A stretch of 64,000 bases of DNA, taken from positions 10,156,432 to 10,220,431 of the forward strand of contig NC_033639.1 of assembly GCF_001540865.1 (NCBI RefSeq), given 5' to 3'. A program made the position numbers and the translations under genes. This document shows, piece after piece, positions 32,562 to 45,826 of this stretch (its first letter is position 1; every line of letters starts with the position of its first letter). This stretch comes from Ananas comosus. Taxonomy: Eukaryota; Streptophyta; Magnoliopsida; Poales; Bromeliaceae. The notes below the pieces were generated by a model. It had not been told where the DNA came from and did not search any database. It saw nothing but the letters and a program-made list of their open reading frames with translations.

Positions 32562-35500
32562 TCAACGAGTTCCTTCTTCTAATTTAACTAGCTTCCACTT
32601 CAATCCCTCAGTAGTAATCGTCTGGCCGTGTTTTTCTTCAACTTTGGCTGCTGTATTACTATCTAATTCTGCCTCCACATCTCTGTCCTGCAAAGGATAT
32701 ATCAAGTAATCGGCGTTATTCGCAGGTTACAAAATCTGTTCCTCGGATATGTAAAAAATGGCAAAAGAATCTTATTCTGAAACAATAGTTTGTATCGACA
32801 ACGAGCTTATCTCTCTATAACCAAGAGGCCTAGAAGTGTTCTCTTTTGATTAAGTACATGCAATTCATAATTACCGGTGCAACAGTGTCGTAGTTTCAGA
32901 TACATTGAAGCTTTATCTAAGCAATTGAGCTAAGAATTATAACGAAGATCATTCAAGTACCAACCTACATAATCACTAGAAAAACGTAAGGTATAGAGTG
33001 TGTGCTTTTTTTTTTTATGTTTGCTTTAATTAGAAATTCTTAGAAACTTCAACCAAATAAATTTTTTTTAGGAAAATAAAAACAATAAAATGATAAAGAA
33101 ACTCACAAAAGGAAGATACTCACCAGATATCAGATGCCGTACTTATTAGCAAAAGTCGTATTCCTATTCAGGTTTATGAAGAAGAAGAACGCGAAGTATA
33201 TATATTAGGCACGTATGATTTTGTTTTCTAAACTCATGATCTTGCTTGAGATGGAATAAATGGTGCTTGAGTCGTCCTAAAGTTTGATAAAGTACATTTC
33301 TCCAAGCAAAAGACGAAGTGAGAACGGAAAGAAAAAGAAACAAAAAAGAGCACAGAGAATGTGAAAAAGATTTAGCTTCTGACCTTCTCTGCAGTGGACG
33401 AGAGCACGGACTTCTCCTCTGCTGCAATTTGCGGAGTTTTTGAACAGCCGGGAGGAACATCAAATTTTTGTAAAAAAGAGCTGTTCGAAGAATCACAAGA
33501 GATTCTCCTTTTATGTTTCACGGAGCGGAAAACTCCCCATAGAAACCTTTCCGTCGCTGAACCACAATACACATTCAACACAAAGTTAAATAGTAAGACT
33601 AGGTTGACGATAGCCGGTTATAACTTCAGATGTTTCCGACTTTAAATTAGTGATCAGGATTCAGAATTGATCCCGAATTAGACCAGATGGATATTACCTG
33701 GTCCATGTTCGACCCTAACGATCGGCAAATACATCCAAGAGAATGTCTTGAAACATACGAATTGATTAATAAGAATTCCGCACAAAAGAATAAGCTTACC
33801 TCCAGAATCTGCAGTGAATTGTTCGGATGAACAAATTAGTAAGTTCGCACCATCCAACAAACATTGCAAGGCTACATCGTGTGAGCCGAAATATTCCAGT
33901 AGATGTTTGTACTTCTCCTTAGACCTGCAAGCAAGTAGTGGTATCAGGTAGACGGCAGGTTTTACTGATTCATATGAAATATATCCTGCGCATTTTTCCG
34001 ACCATCTCTTGAGGGAAAGAACAAAGAATTAGATGGCTTATGTAATTAAGAAAGTGAATTTCCAAAGCGCAGATATGAAAATTCAGATTTTGGAGGTGTC
34101 TAAATCCAAACAGATGAAACTGCAGGCATATATTTTTGACAAAATAGGCTGTAACCAGATAATATATTTTGTTACTTAATTGAAAATTCCATATCTTTTT
34201 AAAAAGAAACCTTCAAGATATCACACCTTTCACAATCGGAGGAAAGGAAGTATAATGCAATATCATCAAGTGTTGGCGGATCCAACTCGAAAGCCACTGG
34301 CAAAGCAAGTGCGCGAGGTTTGACTTCGAAGTGCATTTCTCTAGGCATCTTCTTCGAGATTTCATATACTTTATAGGATACTTGATGAGGAAAATATGCT
34401 TGAGCTCCACAGCAGAGTTGCAACTCCATATCAGATATATTTAAAGTCCCCCTAAAGAGAATATAATCGCTATCAGAACGGAATCGAGTCGCCTTATTGA
34501 AATGAATGATGTACAGAATAGTAACCCAAAAAAAAATCCTCATGAACAAATGAAATATAAGAGCACACGAGTTTCTCATTATATTAGTTTTATGTCATAG
34601 TTTTCATATTATTTCTCACGATATTAATTACAAACGTTAGGTACTCTTAATACTTATTCTACAACCTTTAAACAACATAAAACTATTTGTTGCTGAAGTA
34701 TATGGACCATTTTTTAGCATTTACATGTCTACAGAAGATAACATGTTGTTAATACATAATACGACCATAAAAATTGTAGTCCTTAAACCCGATCATTCAA
34801 TCCTATGATCTAAGGATGAACTATCACCATATTATGTACATATACATCTAGTACATTATCTCTGAAAAGTGAATATGCACCTCAAATTGTTACGGAAAAT
34901 GGACTAAATATTAGTTAACAAATTGTTATGTATATGGTTGCCATCGTATCAAAAAGCAATTATGATCTCTAGGCAGTTGTAGCAAAATAGGGCATCTATG
35001 CGGATGAAGTTCTCCTTAATACAGGATTTAGGCATGCTTAATAGGAAGTTTCAGTAAATGGTTGAACTATATTAACCAATTATATCTTTGATCTGCTCTT
35101 TGTGGTAGTTGGAATGTCTAAATATGCAGAACTTACTCCCAGCAGAATTTCGGAAGAAGACCATTTGCAAGATCGCCAACTGGGTTCATGAGCAAAGTAG
35201 GACTTGGAACCATCTCTTGAGAATTTGTGTAATTTCCTGCCGAAAACATATTTTCATGTCGTAAGGTTGTATGAACAATACTCACTGTTAAAGTAAATCT
35301 TTGTCACTGTACTTCGTCGGTAACTAAGAAGGTTTGAAGTGTCGTGAACAGATTTCAACTCAGCGACAACTCCCTTCGTCGCCAAAATTGCGTCAGGTTC
35401 TGGAAGAAAATTTATAGCGAAGGATCAATGAAGAAAGTTTGCACAAGGACATATCATTCACGGGGAGAGAAAGAATAGAATAGCTCATACTATCAAAGCT

Positions 35501-37696
35501 GCAGCATATTTACCTGAAACTTTCTTAACCTTCAGTTCTTCATTCGAAGCCATATTCCTAGGTTTCTTCTGCGGGATAGGAGGAAGAAAACTACAGAGCG
35601 GACGTGCATTAACAGTTTGAAGGGATTGCATGTTGTTGTTGCAGTGCGAATCGCATGTCCTTTTTCCAATTCCTTCTTTTGGCATAGCACTCAAACTTCT
35701 CCTTTTTGTTAAGAAAGCCATTGTATTGGCATCAGCCGATAATGAAGTACATAACTTGCCATTGGAGGACAATAAAACGGCTTCTTCAGCAGGAATAAGC
35801 TTTACTTTCGCTGTCTCCGGTGCAAAATTTCTTCTTAGAGTAGTACTTGTTTTATTTACATGTGAATGACTATTTTCTTTGGTTCTGCATTCATCACAGA
35901 GCCATTCTCGTCGCGTGATACTTAATGGCCCTTGCATACAGTAGCTAGCAATAGAAAATTGATCTGTTAAACACTTATTAGACCTCATAACACATAGGTC
36001 AAGTGAAAAAAGCACAAGAAATATAGTATAGTATTTTAATATACTTTGTTAGTTTATCATGCTTTTAGGTGAATCTCCAATTTGTTTGTTCTATATAATG
36101 CCGCAACACGGTATATATAGTGTTATATTCATACACATTTGAAACAAATATGGATATTTCTGATACCCAATTTGTAACCATATTCGTGTTAAGCAACTAT
36201 GATTTCCAACACTAGCATAGTTTTATTATCGTACGCTGAGAAAAATTGGCATGGAGTTATGTGGTTTAGCCACTATCTAATCTGTTTTCAACCTTACTTA
36301 AAAAGACCCAACAAAAATAATTAATGAAGTTTGTCGGAAATTTAGTCAAACAAAGTACGGTATCGTAGTCGTATGTGTATGGTATCCAATTGATTAATTT
36401 GTGTAAATGTTCTCTTTAGCAAAATCGCAGTGGTGTTTCACAAATACTTAAATCTACAATCTGACGATAGATCGACAGCATGTCGCCATACTTAACATTA
36501 TGCCATGCATATTCATCCATTCTTCATCCGATTTTTATGCAAACAAATAGCATCAAAATGAAATTGATATGCGAGAAACAAAAGTATGTTGGAAAAGGAC
36601 ATGAACATACATATGCTCGGAATAATTCTTGCATCCCGAACAGGTTACAATACTCTCAGCAAAACCAGCATCTCCACACATACTACAGATTACACACTGC
36701 AGCATAAGAATTGGCACAGGATAGATCAGTAACTTAAGTTAGCAAAAAAAAGCCATGTGATATGTGCAAAATAAAATGCTCAACCTACGCATTTAAACTC
36801 ATAACACGCATATCGAAACCAACAAATTGTTAACAATTAATTTATTACTTGGATCAATTATGGTATATAATTCAAAAAATAAAATAAAAAATCAAGCCTA
36901 TTATGCAAATTTTCTCTCTTTTTTTCTTTTTTTATTTGAGAAAACTCCTGGTATACATAGTTGACACCGAAGAGTTGGGAATAATTTAGCTCCTCATCAA
37001 AAGGGTGTTCAACAAATCTCTTTTTTTTTTTCCCCCTCGAAACTTTGGTTTCTTATGAAAGGTTGTTTAACAAATACAAATAGCACCTAAACCTACAAAA
37101 GCAAATCTTTCACATCCAAAATAAATGGATTTCTCAAAAAAAAATGCACATTTTTGTTCTTGCAGAGAAATTGGGAGCTTTTTTCCCCCAATTTTACCAT
37201 TTTTCAGGCAATAATATTCCTCAAAATCTAATTTTTATTCTCCAGAGGTTGAAAAATAAGAGAAATCTAGTTGGATATTTGCATTACAAATATGCAGACA
37301 CCTATGCTCCATAATAACATCAAAAATATATGCGCTTTATTTATATAATTTTGACATCCAAAATTATATAAACATATATTTCTCCATATTCTTATCATTG
37401 TTGGATCCCACAAGAAAAAAAAAAAAGGTAACAGCAAAGAACATGAAACACATACCTAAGGCAAAAACAGAACAAAAGATATAATATTATATGAAATTAG
37501 AAGCAACCAAATCAATGAAACTAATCCATTACATAGAAACACATGAAAAACCAACTTTTAATTGACAACAATCACATTATTTAACATGATATTAATGCAA
37601 CAAACATTGAACAAAGCTAATAAAAATAAAAAAATAAAACTACAAAAATAATAAAAACTGGGTTTTTACCACATGGGTTTTACTCCCTTTTGCCAT
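32562..37696 (-). CDS. PHD-finger protein with AIPP2-like domain
   Basis: Nine exons: 37696-37670, 36696-36611, 35944-35514, 35399-35286, 35236-35137, 34451-34211, 33917-33800, 33556-33384 and 32687-32562. They join in phase to 471 residues. Exon 1 codes only nine residues. A C4HC3 PHD zinc finger follows at once (residues 10 to about 58: CVICSMC, CSGC, HIYC, WLCDEC), split by intron 2. A basic, poorly conserved linker follows. Exons 5-8 then code the region seen in plant AIPP2/PAIPP2 proteins: CWEGTLNI, the KVYEISKKMPREMHFEV block, DPPTLDDIALYF, LLEYFGSHDVALQCLLDGANLLICSS and FLWGVF. In Arabidopsis AIPP2-type proteins act in chromatin silencing complexes and read histone tails. Nuclear function here is inferred. 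The acceptor of exon 7 (TCTAAG) and the last exon are the least certain parts. Confidence 0.82.
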
Positions 37697-39104
37697 ATTC
37701 GTAGAAGAGAAAGAGAAAACGCTCTCTCTAATGCGTATTCAATGTAACTTTACCCACATAACAAACTAGGAAAAAAATAATTTTCCTTAAATGCAAAAAA
37801 AAAAAAAGAAGTATGAACCAATAATAAAAATAGAGGAACAAATTGAATCTCTCCGTAGGAAAAATATGCATGAGCCTATTGGACCCTACTCACTTTCTTT
37901 TGTCCATTTTGCAGCAAAATCCCTCTTTGTTTCAGTTTTTGCAACTCTTGGTTATTTTTATTATTTTTGCAATTTTATTTCTCGTGAATGTGTAACTTTT
38001 TTAATACATAAACCTTTTAAATATTACAATTCTTTAAACTAAATTTAATTTTAAAATATTAATTATTAAATAATGAATGCGATTAAACTTTGCGCGAACA
38101 ATAATGTTGATTCATATTCGCAAAATCTATAAATTAGTGGGACTTATGTGCAAAGTGCTCTTAGCGGGTCGGATCGATTCGATTCCTATTCAAGCTTTAA
38201 CCGAAAAGCAGCTCAACATAGTTACCATAACAGAATATATCCAAAAAAAGAGTTTTCCCAAGAAAAAAAAAAATCAAATAACAATTTTTTAGCTGGAAAG
38301 ATATATTTTTCATCTGTTTGATATTAAAACAGTACTTCTTCTGATTTTTTTTTTCAGGTTTTATGAAAAAGTAGCAGTTTTATTTTTAAAATTTTTTATC
38401 TGAAAAATAAAAGATGTGGAAAAATGTATTTTCATAGAATTTTTTTTGTCCCCAAAATAGATTTACATGCTTTTCCGAAGAACCAAGCACAGCGCCGACG
38501 GGTCTCAATTGTGACTCGACCCACCCGATCTCACGCCACTTCGAATATGACTCGGCCCAACTCGGCCTCCCACCATAAGGCAGGATACTGGTCCACTTAA
38601 GCCAACAATCCTCCCTCTAGCACCTGCGCACATTTGTGGCACGCGAAAATCGAATCCGTGGCCTCTGGCTCTGATACCACTTATCGGATTATTGACGCTA
38701 ACAATTAATCCCAAAAACTCGAGCTGTTAAAAATACGAAACCAATTCACTTAAAGCGTACAGATATAGCGCACATAGGTTTCAATTGTGACTCGGCCCAC
38801 CTGGCCTCACGCCACTTCGAACATGACTCGGCCTACCCAGCCTCATGCCATTTCGAACGTGCCTCGGCCAGCTCGGCCTCCCGCTACAGGGCAGGATGCT
38901 TGCCATTTAAGCCAACAAAAAGGACCTGCTACAAACCATACAACATAAGATCATCTTCTTGAACTTACAGCTTCTATTCTATGCTTAGTGCTGTTCCTGT
39001 AAATTACAGCAATAAATACATCATAAACATTGTCAACCGCGAAGAATTGGTTCAAGAATCTCCAGCATTTTTAACAACAGTTAGTTTCAAGTCCTTAACT
39101 ACTT
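37697..39104. other. Region between the PHD and NRAMP genes
   Basis: Holds the PHD gene promoter, AT-rich sequence (37.8-38.4 kb), the LTR-like fragment at 38480-38925 and the NRAMP 3' UTR. No other gene seen. Confidence 0.5.
38480..38925 (-). mobile_element. LTR-retroelement remnant with tRNA-Met-type primer site
   Basis: On the minus strand, TGGTATCAGAGCC (about 38668-38680) matches the primer-binding site complementary to initiator tRNA-Met. Beside it are two partial direct copies of an LTR-like segment (each with CACGCCACTTCGAA and ACTCGGCC on the plus strand). No gag or pol coding is present. The same family occurs at 24125-24320. Confidence 0.6.
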
Positions 39105-42100
39105 CTAGTCGAGATCTAATCCGGCTCTATTCTGCGGGAGTTGCATGCTTGAGATGTCCTCGCGAGGCAAGTGATACAGTGTATTGTTATCCGCGTGGTT
39201 AGAGTCGGTGCACATCGGTCCGAGTTCAGCATCGCCCTGCAATAACGGTTGCGTTGATTTCCTATTCTTGCGGAAGACCAAGTACAGGATGGCCGCCACG
39301 TAAATGAGCATGCCCAGAAAGCCGAACATTCCTGAAAATACTACGGAGGCGGTGCGCAGTCCGCTGTGGAGAAGCAGCTTGACGAAACTCGTTACGAGAA
39401 AGTAGGTGTTGATGACCATGATGAATGTGCTTATTATCCATGTGAGCGCCGAAATCTGTCACAACATGAATACTTGTTATAATAGTTCAAGGCTTTTCAG
39501 TATGATAATCTAAGCCATACTAAGGAGTTGATCCTTCCGACTATTCAGAAATAGGAGAATAGGACACGAGTAGTGCCCGCATTTATCTATTTCTGCATTG
39601 CATTATATCCACAGATAAAGGTGTCGCAAACACTCATAAGCTTACAGCCACTCGAGATTGGCTTGGCTCGAGCTCGCTTATTTGTTAAGCGAATCAAGCT
39701 TGAGCCAGGATTTCGAGCTCAATTAGCTGAATGAGCCACGCTTGAGCTATCCTCAGCTTGCTTGAGCTCGTGAAATAGCTAAAGTAGAACTTGGCTCAGC
39801 TTGGTTGGACTCGAGTCCTTTACATCCAAACAATCGAAACAACGATTTCAATTTTCAAACTTACAAGAATTGAGTTGGTGTACACCCCCATTTTCGTCCT
39901 GCTGCTGGTAAATTTAAGGAGCGGAACGAGAGCAAAAGGAAGTACAAATGACAGGATCATCTGCAGAAAAATGGGCGACAATATCAGCAGTTAATGTCAC
40001 TATAATTGTGCGATAAATAAATATTGTTAGTTCATCTTTAAGCAAACGAAGCATCTATGCATATTTTACAGACCGTACGTGTTACGTTTATCAATGCATT
40101 GCTGCATTGTAATCGAGAAAGCGTATTATAAAAGAAAAAACATAAATACCGAAGCAATGATTATCAGCTTCCCAGCTGCAGAAGAGCCTCCAATTATTGC
40201 CACAATGAGGCTTGGTAGAATTGCCAAGGTTCTAGTTAGAAGATTCCGTATCCAAGGCGTCATCCTTAGATCGAGAAAGCCCTATGAAGAAGATGAATTA
40301 GTGGTTCTGAGAAATTCCCAGGTGGAGTTTATGAAATTATAAATTAGATATTAATTGCCATCAATTCAGACGGTTCAATTTTTTTTTTTTCTGGTTTTAT
40401 TCTTATTTTATTGAAACTTATCAATCATGAAGATTTATGGAGCGAAAACCAAAGAATAGCACAAAACCTGCATGACATATTGTCCTGCGTAAGTTCCTGT
40501 AATTGTAGAGCTCTGACCGGAAGCCAATAATGCAACCGCAAATAACTTTGAACTCCAACTTCCCAGGACATTCTATGAGCAAAAAAAAAAGAAAAAAAAA
40601 GGGTTTGGTAACCAAATTGATGTACATAAATATAACAAGAAAAAGAATTGTGCTTCTGCTAAGGTAATTATTGCAGTGAGTAAAGAAACTTAATTTAGAA
40701 GAGCTAGGCATAAATGTTCCGTTATAACTATAATTTCGTGATAGGGTTTGACATACTTTCAGTAAAAATGAAGCTTTGTTAAGATCAAGATCGCCACAGT
40801 TCCTTTGATCTTCTAGGTCCAAATTTTCTGAGCTGCATACAGCACCGCTCACAGATATAATACATACATTGATGAGAAAGGCCACGGTTAGAGCAAACGC
40901 GCTCTCAATAGTGTAAAACCTACATGCCTCCTGAAATAAAGAAAATATATTTTAAAATTTTGCCTCAAAATTAGATAAATCAGTATCGACTATCAAGTGC
41001 CCTTGAGTGAAATTTTTTATTTTTTGATTATGTACAAGGATGCACACACACACACGAGAAATTAAACTTTTGAACGGCAAATGTCAATATTCAGATTTTG
41101 CAGGGATATATATGTGTAAATAGATATATTTGCAGTTTTTTATAGATGTAAATATAACTGTACTATTCTAATATAAAATCACGGTAGAAAAGGTATTGGA
41201 CTTTACTTTGATCCCATGAACAGACTGTGGTACTTTCCTTGAAAGCACCAATGCTGAATGTAGAAAAAGGTTATGTCTGCATTAAGTTGCACTGCAAAGA
41301 TTAGAAAACTGCTGAAAATGAACTAACCGCACTAGTTAGAGATGGAAAGCTTACGGCATGACCATGGCACCAAGTAGCGAGATAGCGAGAGCAGTAGCTC
41401 CACTTCCTTTGAGTTCTGGGACAAAAAGGCCCTTCAGAACTTCTGAGGGATTCGGTTTAGCATAGCCAAATTCGATAAAGAAGCAGCAAGCCATCAAAAA
41501 TAACAGAAAAGCTATCAGAAACTCGAGTTTACGAACCTGCACAAAATCATTTTGTGAATAATAATATGAAAAGTCAATGATTCATAACAGTCCACTACAT
41601 CTGCTAGTTTATAGTAACATAGCGATTTAAACCTGTTCTGGTCATGAGGTTGGATTAATAACCCATTTTGTAGTTTTCTCTGATCAAAATAGTATGAATA
41701 AATCTGTCTATAGTATGAATAAATCTGTCTTTTATAATCATTTGAGACACAAAAACAAAAAAAACACTGCCCTACTGAGGACTTTCTCATATCACCATTT
41801 TGAATAGGGTTGTGCATTGATAGTCCTCCCTCTACTATCCCCATATTGCCACTTAACTCTGAACAATCATATTACACACAAGTCATGACTTGTATCGTCC
41901 TCAATAATATAATTCTCTCATGTCCATATGCTGAGACAACTTAGAAGGAAACAAAATTTATTCTATAGAGCATGTACTATATAAGCAGCTTATAATCTTA
42001 CCCCATATTGTTGTAGTAGAAGGAGCATCAAAGTACTTAAACCTGTGATAAGAACACCAGACCACACAGGGATTTTGAAGAGTATATTCAAAGCAAAAGC

Positions 42101-42291
42101 CGTTCCAATTACTGCATGGGAGGAATACAGAAAAGCTATTAGGAATTTGAACCAGAAAAAAAAAAAAAAAAAAATCCAACAGGTAAAGCTCTAAGGTCCC
42201 GAGTAGCTGAAATATTTTGCAATATTCTGCCATTTTTTCATAATATAGAAAAGTAGCTTAAAAATATATTCAAACATTGAAAGTTGATTTA

Positions 42292-42353
<62 letters not shown>

Positions 42354-44113
42354 CAAATACCTTCAGGAATATCACATGCGACAACAGCAAGCTCGGCAAG
42401 GATCCATAAGATAAAGGTCGGGATCTTGGGGTATTCAGTCCTACAATGTTCAGCTAAATGTTTCCCTGTCATGGAAATATTTTCTGTTTTCAGAAAAAAC
42501 ATCTGATACTCCAATAATTAGGTGATAGATATTTTTAAAAATAATCCTCTAAGAAAATGGAAAGGCCAACCTGTCACCACCCCAAGCTTGGCTGCGAGAG
42601 ATTGAATAATAAGAGCAGCACAAGAGGCTACAAGTATGATCCAGAGAAGCTGACCAAAATTTTTTTAAAAAAGTATCAAAACATTCAATATTATTCAGGA
42701 AATTAAAGCATGTTTTGTCAGCTTCTAGAGCAGCTTCTCTACTTGAGAAATCACAAGATTTCAGAAAACAGTTGTTCGGCAAACAAAAATTCTGGAGCTC
42801 TTGCTCTGTGGGATGCTAAAATGAGCTGTTATAACCCAGAAGTTCCAAATCAAATCTTTTGCTTTGCTGCAGCGGGAAGCTGTTGATGATGTAATAATGT
42901 AAAAGCTATGGGCTCTTCTTTGAACAGCTCTAGAAACCAGAGAAAACAGGCTGCTAGTCATGTTGAACTCTATTCCAACTGGAATTTGTTACTGAAAAAT
43001 TTTAAGTAGATTTGCCTCAAAAAGTGCAACTATAATAAGGACCAAAAAAGAATATATATGACAATGAAGAGAATATTGGTTGCACCTCATACTTGTATTG
43101 TGCTCCTGATTGTAGATCAGTTTCAACTGCATTTTAACAGAATATGCAGTTATAGTTATCAGCAACTAGATCTAACATAGTAACATTACTACGGCCAAAA
43201 AAAAAGAGACAGAGAAATGAGAAAGTTCAAGTCATCTTACAGTTGCCAGGATCGATGTATGCAATGGAAACAAGAAATCCCGGGCCCATATATGCAAATA
43301 AGTTTTTCCAACCGTTCTTCTGCCAAAATATCACATGATACCAAATCAGAAAATCATTATTGTCTTCTCAAATGATAACAAGCAAAGCCTTCAAATAATG
43401 CCATTGAGTATGAATTATGGCACTGTACCACCTAACAATCAGATAAAGGCAATTGCAGTACAAAGAACATGTGTTGATTAACTTCTATTTTGCAATTACT
43501 TGTGACCAACTCAGGAAAAAGGAAAATTCGCCTTCTGTTTCGAAGCATCGCTTACCTTCTTTCTTTTTTTTTCTTACTTTAGAATTGCTGCGCTTTATTA
43601 TACTCAACACTCAACCTTTTTAGGCTAACATGCATAAGATTATTGCATTGATAAACACAAGGTTCGGTAGATAAATAGTTCAGCTTCATCTCAAGCGATA
43701 GGAAGAAAGGGAAAATAAAAAATAGTTAGAGAAGTAAACCAGTTTTAACTTCCAATCAATAAGCCATACAAGTTGATCTCTTCTAACTGTCAGAATAAAT
43801 TGGTATATTAAAGATATACAAATATCTTTAATATAGTTGAATACTTCCAATATCTGAATTATCATCAAAATCTAAAGAATATGCTGATACATAGTTTCCA
43901 ATTAAAGTTTTTTCTTTAACTTCCAAAAAAAAAGACATGCAAACAGTATAAACAGGAGAAATACAACAGCATAAGAAATGAAACCTCAGGGATGATGATC
44001 TGATCGACATCGATGCTGTCGATGAGAGGAGCTCCCGGACCACTCGGAACACTGCGATTTTCATGGCTCGCGATGAACTGAGGCTGCGAAGAGTCCTGTT
44101 CCGAACCACTCAT
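39105..44113 (-). CDS. NRAMP metal-ion transporter (NRAMP2-like)
   Basis: Thirteen exons: 44113-43985, 43319-43241, 43126-43086, 42649-42571, 42465-42361, 42111-42002, 41536-41355, 41276-41207, 40930-40757, 40572-40468, 40281-40150, 39960-39865 and 39455-39105. All join in phase to 550 residues. Hallmarks of proton-coupled Mn/Fe transport are intact: DPGN in the first membrane helix (Asp66, Asn69), MPH in the sixth (Met241, His243), and the transport signature [19 protein letters not shown] across exons 10-11. About a dozen hydrophobic helices are visible. The short N-terminus, the [13 protein letters not shown]-terminal tail and the long exon series fit the plant NRAMP2-5 branch; localisation (trans-Golgi or vacuole) is not readable. 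Intron 5 has a TA microsatellite and intron 12 a CGAGCTTGAGC-type repeat. Confidence 0.93.
39655..39830. repeat. Purine/pyrimidine repeat in NRAMP intron 12
   Basis: Irregular reiteration of GAGCTTG, CTCGAGCTC and CTTGAGC motifs within intron 12. This kind of sequence is dispersed in plant genomes and often belongs to MITE termini; no element ends were resolved. Confidence 0.45.
42295..42351. repeat. TA microsatellite in NRAMP intron 5
   Basis: About 27 uninterrupted TA units. Such tracts are unstable in length and prone to cruciform formation. Confidence 0.9.
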
Positions 44114-44890
44114 TACACTTCCTCTCTCTACCCACAATCCTTTCAAATTGGAGAGTTGAATAGAAGGGCACTCAATATATATTAAAAAGGTGAATGCCAC
44201 AGATGGTAGGGCACTGTGCAGAAGTAAAAAATGTGCTCACTATACAGTAGTAAAAAATGTGCTCACTAGAGAATCAGCATCCAATAAGGTTTTGATTCGT
44301 GTGCAGGAAAGTCATAATTACGAACAGAAAAGATAAGCACAATCTCCTTTCTCTACGCTAGCTTTTGTTATCTTAATTGCGACATTGATATTTTAATAGC
44401 ACATGAAGAAGGAGATTTGTTTGGACTAAAGTTGGATTCTTTGAACCAAATTAAGCGAAGTAAAAGGGAAGAGAACAAGGAATAAACTTTGGTACTAAAG
44501 TTTCAATTTTTTTCAATTTAATTAAGCAGTTGAACAATAAAACAGACACCCATTTAAATGCATCATATTGTCGATGCATAAACAACTAAATCTTAGTAAA
44601 TTAACATGAAATCCAATCGAATAAAGTCGAAATGTGCACAGCTTTTGCTAAAAAAAATCCAATCTTTTGCCCCAAATTAGAGTGGTACACAATAATCTTA
44701 GCCATTAAAAGCACAAAATATCGGAAAATCGCTATGGGTACATGAAATTAGGATCAAATAGAAAAGTAGGATGCTCGAAAGCGTGAGATCGAAGAAAGGA
44801 ACCGCACCACCAAAAGAGAGGTCGAAAGAAGGCGCAACAGGAGATGAGCACCAATTTGTGAACGTAATTATTAGGGGGAAATAAACAATT

Positions 44891-44910
44891 AGGGCTAGGG
44901 TTAGGGTTTC
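44891..44910 (-). promoter_or_regulatory. Telo-box in the NRAMP upstream region
   Basis: The minus strand reads GAAACCCTAACCCTAGCCCT, containing the plant telo-box AAACCCTAA. It lies about 780 bases upstream of the NRAMP ATG and beside a GA-rich tract (44960-45020), a pairing common near plant transcription starts. It may mark a distal start with a leader intron. Confidence 0.45.
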
Positions 44911-45020
44911 AGTAAATTTATGCTATGGAGAATCGAAGGACAGAGCGCAGAGTTTTTCCCCGCATGCTCTGCTTCCTCTCTGTCTCCCTCTCTCTCCTCT
45001 CTCTCCTCTTCTCCCTTTCG

Positions 45021-45826
45021 CTCCTATTACATTGTTTTGTATCGACCCGGTTTACTCAAACCGGGTTTGACAAACCGTGAACCGGCGAATGGAATGAGAT
45101 TCCGGTTCACCGTGTTCAACTTAACACACTGGCCCAGCCCTGCCTGCGTGGCAATGATGTGGCGCCTGCATAGCAGGTACCGGGTCATTTTTACAAATTA
45201 AATTTTGACAGGGCTATTTTTAAAATAAATTTTTTTCAGGAGCCATTTGCAAAAAAAGCCCTGCAATACCACTTGCTCAACTTCCAGCCAAATTTTATTT
45301 TAGTCCTCAAACTTTTAAAACTTTCAAACTTGACATTAAAGACCCTAAATTTTGAAAAGTGTTTCATTTTAGTTCATGTCCTAATTCCTTCTTTACTAGC
45401 GCCAAAAAAATATCTCTTATGTTTAAATCCTATAATCTATTTAGGATGTAGCTTTCCTAAATTTAAAAATTAAACTCTTAAAAACATATTTTTAGTTAAC
45501 TTTAAGTTGATTTTAATGTGATTTAATTTAGTGTGCATGCTACATAATTAACTAAATATTTTAACCGCATTTCAAATTATTAATGATATCAAACCTAATA
45601 TTTGAATACTCTATACGACAAAGATCAGAAATTTCGTCTTTGCCCCATCCTTGTGAGTGAAGAGAAAATATTTTCATCTTATTTAGAACAATTCGCCATA
45701 AAGATTTGGTCCCATGCGAAAAAGTACCATTCAAATACCTAAGTTTGAAACAATATGGGTAAGCACTAAAAAAACGTTTCTAGTTTTCAAAATTCAAATA
45801 TCCATTTTTTTCGTACATATATATTA
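45021..45826. other. Intergenic sequence upstream of NRAMP
   Basis: The first 250 bases (45036-45270) resemble a repeat near 11.3-11.6 kb in opposite orientation, including a GAACACGGTGAA-like segment. The rest is AT-rich with no gene seen. Confidence 0.4.

Noticed and set aside
42660..42960. MITE in NRAMP intron 4
   Set aside because: Some AGCTTCT/AGAAGCT-like inverted pieces are visible, but no terminal repeats or target duplication could be paired.
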